Shown piece by piece: positions 8,779-16,696 of a stretch of DNA of 64,000 nucleotides. Source of the DNA: an uncultured Planococcus sp. Lineage in GTDB: Bacteria > Bacillota > Bacilli > Bacillales_A > Planococcaceae. Below the pieces are notes generated by a model. It did no database searches, was not told where the DNA came from, and saw only the letters and a program-made list of their open reading frames with translations. How positions within the stretch are numbered: the stretch's first letter is position 1; the number at the start of each line of letters is the position of its first letter. A program made the position numbers and the translations under genes. The stretch spans positions 434,001 to 498,000 of the forward strand of contig CANLRI010000001.1 in assembly GCA_947493585.1 (NCBI GenBank). Direction: 5' to 3'.

Positions 8779-8807
8779 ATATTATGGATACTTCCAAAGC
8801 TTGTCAA
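8779..8807 (-). promoter_or_regulatory. sigma-A promoter of the DHA1 exporter
   Basis: Minus strand: TTGACA (8807-8802), 17-bp spacer, TAATAT (8784-8779). Confidence 0.6.
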
Positions 8808-8948
8808 TCACTTTGCAATCGGCAACCGAATTTTCTTTTCTGGTAAATTAAAAGCTTATTTTAGGGGCAGAAAATCGAATCGGGTTGAGCCGGGCAACTT
8901 CAGGGGTATAAGGTAATATCCAAGACCGACAATGGGAAGGGGATGGCG

Positions 8949-10454
8949 ATGGATCAACGACTCGAACGAATCAAACTAACGGCTTTGCATGAACGGGTAG
9001 TCAGCGCTGAACAGGCAGCCTCTTGGATAAAGGATGGCATGGCGGTGGGGCTCAGCGGATTCACGCGCGCAGGCGATGCCAAGGCCGTGCCAAACGCCTT
9101 GGTGAAGCGCGGGGAGCAAAAAACGTTTCAAATCGATGTCTACACCGGCGCTTCACTCGGTTCTGGAATCGACGGACGCTTCGCCCAGGCAGGCATCATC
9201 CGAAAGCGAGCGCCTTATCAATCCGATCCTTTAATGCGTTCTGCAATCAATGCGGGAGAGGTGCAATTTGTCGATCATCATTTATCCCAAACAGCGGAAT
9301 GGGTGAGAGGGGGAGTGGCCGGTACTTTGGATTTTGCCATTATCGAAGCGCTCGGCATCACCGAGGACGGTTTGTTGATTCCGACCACGTCCGTCGGTAA
9401 CTCGATGGCATTCGCCCGCCACGCCAAACAGATCATCATCGAGATCAATACGGCGCAGCCTTTAGAAATGGAAGGACTCCACGATTGCTACGAACCGCAA
9501 GCAATCGGGTCGAGACAGCCAATTCCGCTCGTTTCGCCGCGGGACCGCATCGGCACGACAGGCATCCCAATCGATCCATCCAAAGTGGCAGGCATCGTCT
9601 GGGCCGATCAAGCGGATTCACCTTCGCCAATTGAGCCGCCTGATGTGGAAACGGATATTATGGCAAGCCACTTGCTTGCGTTTTTGCGCGGGGAAGTACA
9701 GGCCGGGCGCTTGAGCAAAAAATTGCCACCGCTGCAATCGGGTGTCGGGTCTGTTGCCAATGCCGTGTTGCATGGCCTTCTCGATTCAGAATTCGAAGGG
9801 CTGGAGCTGTATTCAGAAGTACTGCAGGACGCTGTGTTCGATTTGCTCGATTCCGGCAAAGCGTTATTCGCTTCTGGTTCGGCCATCACCTTATCTCAGT
9901 CTTATATGAAAAGAATTTATCAAAACTTTGGGCGCTACCGGGATCGATTGGTCCTGCGTCCGCAGGAAATCTCCAATCATCCTGAAATCATTCGGCGCCT
10001 TGGCCTCATTTCCATCAACACCGCTTTGGAGTTCGATTTGTACGGCAATGTCAACTCGACCCATGTCTCGGGGACCAAAATGATGAACGGCATCGGCGGT
10101 TCGGGGGATTTCGGCCGCAACGCGCAGCTCGCCATTTTCGTCACCAAATCCACTGCCAAGGATGGGCGGATTTCCTGTATCGTGCCGTTCGCTTCACATA
10201 TCGACCATACGGAACATGATGTAGATGTGTTGGTCACAGAACACGGCTTTGCGGACATCCGCAATCTGTCTCCACGTGAGAGGGCAGAGCGAATCCTCGC
10301 GAACTGCGTCCATCCCGATTACCGCCCGCAGCTGCAGGATTATTTCCATAGGGCAGTCGCTCAAGGTGGTCATACGCCGCATGTGCTGGAGGAAGCTTTA
10401 TCGTGGCATGCAGAATACATGCGCACGGGCACGATGTTAAAGAAATCGCCATAA
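8949..10454 (+). CDS. acetyl-CoA hydrolase / CoA-transferase family protein, copy 1
   Basis: 501 residues, matching the class I acetyl-CoA hydrolase/succinate:acetate CoA-transferase family (Ach1, AarC, Cat1). It moves CoA between acyl groups, typically acetyl-CoA with succinate, in the cytoplasm. Landmarks: GLSGFTRAGDAKAVP near the N-terminus, LQSGVGSVANAVLHGL, the segment YSEVLQDAVFDL expected to hold the catalytic glutamate, HVSGTKMMNGIGGSGDF and a C-terminal ENCVHPDYRP-like motif (ANCVHPDYRP). The second ATG (8949) is chosen because the first (8943) directly abuts the ribosome site GGGAAGGGG and because 8949 aligns with the start of the paralogue. A very similar copy lies at 11447-12961, with a LytTR regulator between. 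Confidence 0.88.
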   Translation: MDQRLERIKLTALHERVVSAEQAASWIKDGMAVGLSGFTRAGDAKAVPNALVKRGEQKTFQIDVYTGASLGSGIDGRFAQAGIIRKRAPYQSDPLMRSAINAGEVQFVDHHLSQTAEWVRGGVAGTLDFAIIEALGITEDGLLIPTTSVGNSMAFARHAKQIIIEINTAQPLEMEGLHDCYEPQAIGSRQPIPLVSPRDRIGTTGIPIDPSKVAGIVWADQADSPSPIEPPDVETDIMASHLLAFLRGEVQAGRLSKKLPPLQSGVGSVANAVLHGLLDSEFEGLELYSEVLQDAVFDLLDSGKALFASGSAITLSQSYMKRIYQNFGRYRDRLVLRPQEISNHPEIIRRLGLISINTALEFDLYGNVNSTHVSGTKMMNGIGGSGDFGRNAQLAIFVTKSTAKDGRISCIVPFASHIDHTEHDVDVLVTEHGFADIRNLSPRERAERILANCVHPDYRPQLQDYFHRAVAQGGHTPHVLEEALSWHAEYMRTGTMLKKSP

Positions 10455-10554
10455 TTGGTAGGAAACTTAAGCGGCGGCCTTGAGCCTAACTTTTCTGTTC
10501 ATGCAAAGTCAGGTATACTAATACCACTTGAATGTTACTGGAGGCACGTGCGCG

Positions 10555-11199
10555 ATGGAAAAAATTACACCTGGCCCGCTATTGGATGTGATGGGGGAGC
10601 TATTCTCCGATGAAGTCTCGATAGCGGTCTCTAACATGGAAGAATATACCTATTACCGTCCGAGCAAACGCATTGATTTGAAAATCAAGGCAGGGGATAA
10701 AGTGCGTGAAGGCACCATCGCCCATAAAGCGCTGACAACCGGCCAAAAAGCGTCGGAATTCATCAACCGTGAAGTGTTCGGGGTGCCTTATCACGGCATG
10801 GCGGTGCCATTTGAAGAAGATGGCGCACTCGCGGGCTGTGTCATGGCGATCTACCCGGCTTATACAGAAGGGAAATCGGTCGTGACGGTGAAAAGCCCTG
10901 ATGGCTGGAAGCCGATTCCATTCACCGATGTGCGCTACCTTGAAGTGAAGGACCGAAAAACCCATGTCCACGCTGCAGATTTTTCCGGAACGAATAAAAA
11001 CTCCTTGCAGGAATTCGAATATTTGCTGCCGAGAGATTCATTCATCCGCTGCCACCGGTCGTTTATTGTCAACGTCCACCATATTGAAGAAATTCATCCC
11101 GATACCCATTCCACATTCGTGCTAGCAATGGATAATGGGGACCGTTTGCCCGTCAGCCAATCGTATTCCAGCTATTTCCGTAAATTACTCGGCTTCTGA
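10555..11199 (+). CDS. LytTR-domain transcriptional regulator
   Basis: 214 residues. Residues about 1-110 form a small sensor-like domain (LLDVMGELFSDEVSIAVSN; FGVPYHGMAVPFEEDG) without membrane helices; I do not recognise it with certainty, though its pattern is PAS- or GAF-like. Residues about 115-214 are a LytTR DNA-binding domain (VRYLEVKDRKTHVHA; FIRCHRSFIVNVHHIEEI; LPVSQSYSSYFRKLL). There is no receiver domain, so it is not a classic two-component partner. GGAGG lies about 10 nt before the ATG at 10555, and TATACT at 10514-10519 may be its -10. Its position between the two CoA-transferase paralogues suggests that it controls one or both in response to a metabolite; this is inference. 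Confidence 0.8.
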   Translation: MEKITPGPLLDVMGELFSDEVSIAVSNMEEYTYYRPSKRIDLKIKAGDKVREGTIAHKALTTGQKASEFINREVFGVPYHGMAVPFEEDGALAGCVMAIYPAYTEGKSVVTVKSPDGWKPIPFTDVRYLEVKDRKTHVHAADFSGTNKNSLQEFEYLLPRDSFIRCHRSFIVNVHHIEEIHPDTHSTFVLAMDNGDRLPVSQSYSSYFRKLLGF

Positions 11200-11291
11200 G
11201 AACGCATGAAAATGCTGCCTCGGACAGCCGATTTTCTGTTTGACCCAAGGTATGCACTCTTCCATTCGGATATTCCCTTTTTCGCTTCTTC

Positions 11292-11385
11292 ACCAGTTAA
11301 TATTAGCTAATAATCAGACAAATAGATTGGGTGTCTTGCATCCTGTCTTCTTTAATGGAAGAACAAATATGCTACCCGTTAATAT
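11292..11385 (+). promoter_or_regulatory. pair of LytTR-like half-sites upstream of CoA-transferase copy 2
   Basis: ACCAGTTAATAT (11292-11303) and ACCCGTTAATAT (11374-11385) are near-identical 12-mers whose GTT cores lie 82 bp apart, about eight helical turns. Each fits 8 of 9 positions of the LytTR half-site as I recall it. Typical LytTR sites are much closer together, so the assignment is tentative. Confidence 0.35.
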
Positions 11386-11398
11386 GAAAACGCTTCAA
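11385..11398 (+). promoter_or_regulatory. cre-like sequence upstream of CoA-transferase copy 2
   Basis: TGAAAACGCTTCAA matches 12 of 14 positions of the CcpA consensus TGWAANCGNTNWCA. CcpA control of acetate/acyl-CoA genes is common in Bacillales. Confidence 0.35.
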
Positions 11399-11446
11399 AA
11401 AATAACATATATTAGATAAAACTTACAGAAAGAGAGTGTGGATGGA

Positions 11447-12961
11447 ATGGAAAAGAAACTTGAGCGAATCAAAGCGGCAGAATTGCAGGACCGGGTTGTT
11501 ACAGCGCAGGAAGCGGCAGCGTGGATTCAAGATGGCATGACACTCGGACTTAGCGGATTTACAAGAGCGGGAGATGTGAAAGCGGTTCCTTACGCGCTGG
11601 TTGAACGTGCTGAAACGGAAAGCTTCAAAGTCAATGTCTTTACCGGTGCCTCCCTCGGGTCCGATATCGACCGATTGTTCGCAGAAGCGGGCATCGTTAA
11701 CAAGCGTTTACCGTTCCAAGCAGAACCGGCGATGCGCAAAGCGATCAATGCCGGCGATATGTATTTCGTGGATCATCATTTGTCCCATACAGCGGAATGG
11801 ATTCGTTCAGGGGTCATCGAACCGATCGATTTCGCGATCGTCGAAGCGTTGTCGATCACGGAAGACGGCATGATCATCCCGACGACTTCTGTCGGCAACT
11901 CATCCGTTTTCGTCAAACACGCGAAAAACATCATTGTGGAAATCAATGCAGCCCAGCCTGAACTGTTCGAAGGCATCCACGATATTTACGATACCGGCAA
12001 ACAAGGCGAGCGCGACCCGATCCCGTTGACATCCGTGGACCAGCGCATCGGAACGAAAGGCATCCCGGTCGACATGGAGCGCGTACGCGGCATCGTCTTC
12101 ACGCATCAGGGAGATTCTCCGTCGAACATTGTAGCGCCGGATGAAGACACGAAAATCATGGCTGACCATTTGCTGAACTTTTTCCGCAGCGAAATTGAAG
12201 CCGGCCGCCTGACCGAAAAACTAGCTCCGCTTCAATCCGGAATCGGTTCCGTCGCAAACGCAGTGCTTCACGGCATGATCGATTCGGAATTCAAAAACCT
12301 GGAAGTCTATTCGGAAGTGCTCCAAGATGCAGTCTTCGATTTGATCGATGCTGGCAAAGTGGATTTCGCTTCGTGCTGTTCGATTACATTATCAGAGCCG
12401 AAGATGAAGCAGGTATTCAGTGAGTTCGACCAATACCGCGACAAGATCATTATGCGCCCGCAGGAAATCTCGAACCATCCGGAAGTCGTGCGTCGACTCG
12501 GCTTGATCTCGATCAACACGGCACTTGAGTTCGATATGTACGGAAACGTCAACTCGACACATGTCTCCGGCACGAAAATGATGAACGGCATCGGCGGTTC
12601 AGGCGATTTCGCCCGCAACGCGCGCCTCGCCATCTTCGTCACGAAATCAACCGCAAAAGATGGCAAGATTTCGAGTGTGGTGCCATTCGCATCACATGTC
12701 GACCATACCGAGCACGATGTCGATGTAGTTGTCACCGAACAAGGCTATGCAGACCTTCGCGGACTGGCACCGCGCCAGCGCGTGGAAGTCATCATCGAAA
12801 ACTGCGTCCACCCGGACTACCGCCCGCAAATGCGCGAGTATTACGAAGAAGCGCTGACACGCGGAGGCCAGACGCCGCACGTCCTTGAGAAAGCTTTGTC
12901 TTGGCACGAATCATTAGCCAAAAACGGCACCATGCTCGTGAAAAAAGAGCAATTGGTCTAA
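11447..12961 (+). CDS. acetyl-CoA hydrolase / CoA-transferase family protein, copy 2
   Basis: 504 residues, collinear with copy 1 over its whole length and near-identical in blocks such as RPQEISNHPE, NVNSTHVSGTKMMNGIGG and VDHHLS. Same predicted role, CoA transfer or hydrolysis between acetyl-CoA and a carboxylate. YSEVLQDAVFDL again carries the presumed catalytic Glu. The ATG at 11447 aligns with the start of copy 1; an in-frame GTG at 11438 is possible but only 3 nt from AAAGAGAG. It has its own long upstream region (about 240 bp) holding the repeated GTTAATAT sites and a cre-like site, so it is probably transcribed separately. A perfect hairpin terminator follows. Confidence 0.88.
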   Translation: MEKKLERIKAAELQDRVVTAQEAAAWIQDGMTLGLSGFTRAGDVKAVPYALVERAETESFKVNVFTGASLGSDIDRLFAEAGIVNKRLPFQAEPAMRKAINAGDMYFVDHHLSHTAEWIRSGVIEPIDFAIVEALSITEDGMIIPTTSVGNSSVFVKHAKNIIVEINAAQPELFEGIHDIYDTGKQGERDPIPLTSVDQRIGTKGIPVDMERVRGIVFTHQGDSPSNIVAPDEDTKIMADHLLNFFRSEIEAGRLTEKLAPLQSGIGSVANAVLHGMIDSEFKNLEVYSEVLQDAVFDLIDAGKVDFASCCSITLSEPKMKQVFSEFDQYRDKIIMRPQEISNHPEVVRRLGLISINTALEFDMYGNVNSTHVSGTKMMNGIGGSGDFARNARLAIFVTKSTAKDGKISSVVPFASHVDHTEHDVDVVVTEQGYADLRGLAPRQRVEVIIENCVHPDYRPQMREYYEEALTRGGQTPHVLEKALSWHESLAKNGTMLVKKEQLV

Positions 12962-12966
12962 ACAAA

Positions 12967-13000
12967 TAAAACCGGACAGCCACATAGGCTGTCCGGTTTC
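12967..13000. terminator. bidirectional terminator between CoA-transferase 2 and the VOC gene
   Basis: Perfect 13-bp stem AAACCGGACAGCC / GGCTGTCCGGTTT around ACATA. Confidence 0.9.
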
Positions 13001-13006
13001 TTCTAT

Positions 13007-13474
13007 TCAACGATTACCATACATTTCTGAAGTGTTGCGTGAATACAATTCGATGATATTGCCGAACGGGTCTTCGGTGTAGACGAGGTAATGCGGTTTG
13101 CCTTTATTGATGTTCCACATTTTGCTGCGCTGGCGCCCACCATGCTGGACGATCCGTTCAATCGTTTCGACGATGTCATCGACTACCAAGGCAATATGGA
13201 AAAATCCTGCACGCCGCGGCGGCTCTTCAGAAAAAGAAGGGTCTTGGAATTCGAATAATTCAATGCCGAAGCCGTCGGAAGACATGAGGTGGACGTTGCG
13301 CATCTTACGGATTTCCGCCCCTTGCAGATCGTTCGTCATGGAGCCCGGTCCTTCCGTATCGGCATCAAAATCAAATGGCCCCGCCAAAATATGAAAATCG
13401 AATACTTTCCGGTACCACGTAATTGCTTTATTTAAGTCGGGGACCGCCAACCCCACATGCGTAATTGCTGCCAT
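13007..13474 (-). CDS. VOC-family (glyoxalase/dioxygenase-fold) protein
   Basis: 155 residues with the vicinal-oxygen-chelate fold, two beta-alpha-beta-beta-beta modules in one chain. Candidate metal ligands are in the usual places: His in ITHVGLAVPD at the N-terminus, Glu in GIELFEF, His in FFHIALVVDD and Glu in GNIIELYS near the C-terminus. It resembles lactoylglutathione lyase-like and methylmalonyl-CoA epimerase-like members, but the substrate cannot be assigned. AAAGGAGGAG precedes the ATG at 13474. It is divergent from rlmN and convergent with the CoA-transferase gene. Confidence 0.82.
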   Translation of the reverse strand: MAAITHVGLAVPDLNKAITWYRKVFDFHILAGPFDFDADTEGPGSMTNDLQGAEIRKMRNVHLMSSDGFGIELFEFQDPSFSEEPPRRAGFFHIALVVDDIVETIERIVQHGGRQRSKMWNINKGKPHYLVYTEDPFGNIIELYSRNTSEMYGNR

Positions 13475-13575
13475 GATGATTCTCCTCCTTTTTGCTGTAT
13501 TGATTCTGTACCCTTCTGCAGGCGGGAATATGCAGAGAAACTACATGTCCCGAAGGATTTAGTCGAAAATAGTTG

Positions 13576-13604
13576 TTGCCAGACTGGATTTTTAGTATTA
13601 TAAT
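13576..13604 (+). promoter_or_regulatory. sigma-A promoter of rlmN
   Basis: TTGCCA (13576-13581), 17-bp spacer, perfect TATAAT (13599-13604). Confidence 0.75.
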
Positions 13605-13639
13605 AAGCAATTGTGAAATTCTGAAATGAGGGTCCTAAT

Positions 13640-14713
13640 ATGAAAAATTCCATCTATGGATTGACGATAGAACAATTAAAAGATTGGTTTGTAGAAAATG
13701 GCCAAAAGAAATACCGCGCCGAGCAAGTGTGGGATTGGCTTTACATTAAACGTGTCACTGAATTCTCGGAGATGAAGAACTTATCGAAGGATTGCATCGA
13801 GCTTTTGGAAAACAATTTTGCGATCCGTACATTGGACCAGGCAGTCAAGCAGGAATCGTCTGATGGCACAATCAAATTCCTTTTCCGTTTGCAGGATGGC
13901 AACTTGATCGAAACGGTTCTCATGCGCTTTAAATACGGAAATTCCGTTTGTGTCACGACACAAGTCGGCTGCAACATCGGCTGCAGTTTCTGCGCCAGCG
14001 GCCTATTGAAGAAAAGCCGCGACTTGAACGCAGGTGAAATCGTCGAACAGATCATGCAAGTGCAGGCGCATTTCGATGCTGAGCAAAAAGAAGAGCGCGT
14101 CAGCCATATCGTGGTCATGGGCATCGGCGAACCGTTCGATAACTACACAAACCTGATGGATTTCCTTCACGTAGTCAACTCCCAAAAAGGGCTGGCAATC
14201 GGAGCGCGCCACATCACGGTTTCAACGAGCGGCATCGTGCCGAAGATCTACGATTATGCGGATGAAGGCTTGCAAGTCAACTTGGCAATTTCTATCCACG
14301 CTCCGACGAACGAATTGCGTTCACGCATCATGAAGATCAACAAAGCCTACCCGGTTGAAAAGCTGATGGCTGCGATCGATTACTACTTGGAGAAATCAAA
14401 TCGCCGCATCACGTTCGAATACATCATGCTGCGCGACGTCAACGACCATGTCGAGGAAGCGAACAAGCTGGCGAAGTTGCTTGAAGACAAGCGCCACTTG
14501 TCTTACGTCAACCTGATTCCTTACAACTCGGTCGATGAGCATGACCAATACCAGCAAAGTACGCCTGAAGCCATCAGTGCATTCTACGATGCATTGAAGA
14601 AAAAAGGCATCAATTGCGGTGTCCGCCACGAACAAGGCGCAGACATCGACGCTGCCTGCGGACAGCTTCGCAGCAAGCAAATCAAAAAAGAGAAAAAACC
14701 GGCAACGGTCTAA
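13640..14713 (+). CDS. rlmN: dual-specificity RNA methyltransferase RlmN (23S A2503 / tRNA A37)
   Basis: 357-residue radical SAM enzyme that methylates C2 of adenosine 2503 in 23S rRNA and adenosine 37 in some tRNAs. Visible: CNIGCSFC, the CxxxCxxC ligand set of the [4Fe-4S] cluster; [11 protein letters not shown], which binds [15 protein letters not shown]; and DIDAACGQL, whose Cys forms the methyl-transfer thioether intermediate. Length and motifs fit RlmN better than the resistance enzyme Cfr, though some Bacillales carry two RlmN-like genes and this could be the second. GAGGG precedes the ATG, and a good promoter and a terminator flank the gene. Confidence 0.9.
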   Translation: MKNSIYGLTIEQLKDWFVENGQKKYRAEQVWDWLYIKRVTEFSEMKNLSKDCIELLENNFAIRTLDQAVKQESSDGTIKFLFRLQDGNLIETVLMRFKYGNSVCVTTQVGCNIGCSFCASGLLKKSRDLNAGEIVEQIMQVQAHFDAEQKEERVSHIVVMGIGEPFDNYTNLMDFLHVVNSQKGLAIGARHITVSTSGIVPKIYDYADEGLQVNLAISIHAPTNELRSRIMKINKAYPVEKLMAAIDYYLEKSNRRITFEYIMLRDVNDHVEEANKLAKLLEDKRHLSYVNLIPYNSVDEHDQYQQSTPEAISAFYDALKKKGINCGVRHEQGADIDAACGQLRSKQIKKEKKPATV

Positions 14714-14729
14714 TAGCGTGACAGGCAGG

Positions 14730-14759
14730 AAGCTCCCGAATTATCCGGGGGCTTTTTTG
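14730..14759 (+). terminator. rho-independent terminator after rlmN
   Basis: AGCTCCCG pairs with CGGGGGCT, followed by T6. Confidence 0.8.
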
Positions 14760-14822
14760 TTGGGTGAAAACCGGAGAGTGATTCAAAAAAGATTATGGTA
14801 TATCGGGATGGTTTAAACGGCC

Positions 14823-14887
14823 GAAAAGCTGCCTGTACAGCTTTTGGAATGAACTAAAGTAAACTTTATTCATTAGTCGAATAAAGT
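14823..14887. other. two adjacent perfect hairpins upstream of the MsmX-like gene
   Basis: AAAAGCTG-N6-CAGCTTTT (about 14823-14844), then ACTTTATTC-N7-GAATAAAGT (about 14863-14887). They lie upstream of the predicted promoter and have no T tract; function unknown. Confidence 0.4.
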
Positions 14888-14946
14888 CGCAGAGAACCCC
14901 TTTTGTGAGCATATTACGGGCTTATAAACTGTGAAGGATGATTTTA

Positions 14947-14960
14947 GGTAAACGTTTGCA
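14947..14960 (+). promoter_or_regulatory. cre-like site upstream of the MsmX-like gene
   Basis: GGTAAACGTTTGCA matches 12 of 14 positions of TGWAANCGNTNWCA. It lies just upstream of the predicted -35, a place where CcpA can act. Confidence 0.45.
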
Positions 14961-14969
14961 CGAATGTAT

Positions 14970-14997
14970 TTGTAATTTACTGCAAATTCTCTATAAT
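14970..14997 (+). promoter_or_regulatory. sigma-A promoter of the MsmX-like ATPase gene
   Basis: TTGTAA (14970-14975), 16-bp spacer, TATAAT (14992-14997), about 30 bp before the start codon. Confidence 0.6.
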
Positions 14998-15027
14998 GAA
15001 AGAAAACGCTTCAGAGGAGAATGGGAA

Positions 15028-16152
15028 ATGGCAGAAATTAAAATTGAACAATTAGGCAAGCGCTATGACAAAGGGGCATTGGCTGTCAGCGATTTCAACT
15101 TACATATAAAAGATGAAGAGTTCATCGTTTTTGTCGGTCCTTCGGGGTGTGGGAAATCGACGACATTGCGGATGATTGCAGGACTTGAAGAAATCTCGGA
15201 AGGTGAATTCTTCATTGACGGAAAACGCATGAACGATGTAGAGCCGAAAGAACGCGACATCGCGATGGTGTTTCAAAACTATGCTTTGTATCCACATATG
15301 ACCGTCTATGAAAACATGGCATTCGGATTGAAGCTCAGAAAGTTCAAAAAGCCCGAGATTAAGCGGCGCGTAGATGAAGCCGCAGCGATCCTCGGCCTGG
15401 AAGAATACTTAAACAGAAAACCGAAAGCGCTCTCAGGCGGCCAGCGCCAACGTGTGGCGCTTGGACGCGCCATTGTCCGCGATGCAAAAGTCTTCCTGAT
15501 GGATGAGCCATTGTCGAACCTCGATGCCAAATTGCGGGTGCAGATGCGCGCAGAAATCTCCAAATTGCATAACCGCCTGAAAACGACGACGATTTACGTA
15601 ACCCATGACCAAACGGAAGCGATGACGATGGCATCACGCATCGTTGTCATGAAAGACGGCTTGATCCAGCAGGTGGGAACGCCGAAAGAAGTCTATGATT
15701 TCCCGGAAAACCGCTTTGTCGGGGGGTTCATCGGTTCGCCGGCGATGAACTTCTTCGAAGGCAAGCTGGTCGAAGGCGCTTTCGCCGTTGGAGAAAAGAA
15801 GATGGCGATTCCTGCAAAGCTTTTGGAGGTGCTGAAAGCGGAAGGCTATGACAACAAGCCGGTTACGCTAGGCATCCGCCCTGAACATATCCATGTCAAT
15901 AATGAAGACCTGTCTGGCATCCCGGCAAGCGAATTCGACGCAACCATCACAGTCTCCGAATTGACAGGTGCTGAAACGATTCTCCATGCGGTTTATGAAG
16001 ACCAGGAATTCATCGCCCGTGTCGACGCATCGACTTCGATCGAAGCGGGCCATCAAGCAACACTCGCCTTCGACATGGCGCATGTGCATTTCTTCGATGC
16101 AGAAACAGGAACACGCATCAAAGCCTTAGAACGCGCAGAAATGACTGTCTAA
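15028..16152 (+). CDS. msmX: multi-sugar ABC importer ATPase (MsmX/UgpC type)
   Basis: 374-residue CUT1-type ATPase that energises carbohydrate importers from the cytoplasmic side. Walker A GPSGCGKST, Q-loop VFQNYALYPHM, signature LSGGQRQRVALGRA, Walker B VFLMDEPLSNLDA and the switch VTHDQTEAMTMA are all present, followed by a regulatory TOBE region (LGIRPEHI). There are no permease or binding-protein genes nearby, as expected for MsmX, which serves several sugar transporters from a solitary locus. The ATG at 15028 has GAGGAGA upstream; the open frame extends further 5' across the promoter but lacks a ribosome site. The cre-like site suggests carbon catabolite control. Confidence 0.9.
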   Translation: MAEIKIEQLGKRYDKGALAVSDFNLHIKDEEFIVFVGPSGCGKSTTLRMIAGLEEISEGEFFIDGKRMNDVEPKERDIAMVFQNYALYPHMTVYENMAFGLKLRKFKKPEIKRRVDEAAAILGLEEYLNRKPKALSGGQRQRVALGRAIVRDAKVFLMDEPLSNLDAKLRVQMRAEISKLHNRLKTTTIYVTHDQTEAMTMASRIVVMKDGLIQQVGTPKEVYDFPENRFVGGFIGSPAMNFFEGKLVEGAFAVGEKKMAIPAKLLEVLKAEGYDNKPVTLGIRPEHIHVNNEDLSGIPASEFDATITVSELTGAETILHAVYEDQEFIARVDASTSIEAGHQATLAFDMAHVHFFDAETGTRIKALERAEMTV

Positions 16153-16160
16153 AACTCTTA

Positions 16161-16195
16161 GGCCCCGACCGGCTCAAACGCCGGCCGGGGTTTTT
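16161..16195 (+). terminator. rho-independent terminator after the MsmX-like gene
   Basis: GGCCCCG-ACCGGC pairs with GCCGG-CCGGGG around TCAAAC, followed by T5. Confidence 0.85.
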
Positions 16196-16300
16196 ATATG
16201 CAACCGATCAGCATAAGAATGAATAACAAGCCAATGCTTGTATCTATTTCAATCGCCCCCATCCATAAAACTTCATGATCTGTCCCGGAGCAGGACAGCG

Positions 16301-16327
16301 CAGCGATTCCCTATTTGATGCTCAAAG
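16301..16327 (+). repeat. fragment (3' end) of the interspersed structured repeat
   Basis: This 27-bp stretch repeats, with a few changes, the last bases of the full element at 16523-16548 (core CAGCGATT, then TTTGATGCT). Confidence 0.55.
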
Positions 16328-16362
16328 TAATGTATATTGTTTCACCAAATATCACGAAGAAG

Positions 16363-16548
16363 GAAGCGATTCCCCCGCCGCCGGATGAATAATCAAAAAG
16401 CACAACCATGTAACCATACTTACCTCAATGAAATTTCTAAGCTGTTCAGCGCCAAGGGTGAGCCGATGCCACAAGACAGGTGTTCTTTCTGGCTTATGGC
16501 AAGAGGCCAACCCAAAGCAGGGCAGCGATTTCCTGTTTGATGCTAAAG
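16363..16548 (+). repeat. interspersed structured repeat, full copy A
   Basis: Collinear with copy B (45124-45300): GAAGCGATTCCCCC at the left end, AATGAAAT 64 bp in and GCCAAGGGTGAGCCGA 88 bp in, identical spacing in both. Outer stem GCTGTTC (16441-16447) pairs with GGGCAGC (16520-16526) using two G-U pairs. An inner hairpin GCCACAAGACAGG / TCTGGCTTATGGC lies between. It sits in the 540-bp gene-free gap 16153-16696; a short open frame across it is judged spurious. No protein or transposase is present. Confidence 0.75.
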
Positions 16549-16629
16549 TTTTTCATTATGAATAAACTTATCCCTTAGCTATTCAAAGCGTGAAAATTTG
16601 AAAAAACTGGAGGAGTTCGCAAAGGATAA

Positions 16630-16654
16630 GTTTAGAGCGGTGGATTAGGGGAAA
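16630..16654 (+). promoter_or_regulatory. candidate sigma-B promoter of the UPF0180-YtxH gene
   Basis: GTTTAG, 13-bp spacer, GGGAAA. It resembles the general-stress promoter pattern GTTTAA-N12-15-GGGWAW and two other sites in this window. Confidence 0.4.
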
Positions 16655-16696
16655 ACAACTTAACATAGAGTTTTCAAAAAAAGGAGTGGACACAGA

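Noticed and set aside
13640..14713. Cfr-type antibiotic resistance methyltransferase
   Set aside because: Length, the [10 protein letters not shown] motif and the overall pattern fit RlmN rather than Cfr.
16337..16540. 67-residue frame in the 16.2-16.7 kb gap
   Set aside because: It coincides with the structured repeat, and copy B at 45.1 kb does not keep the frame open.
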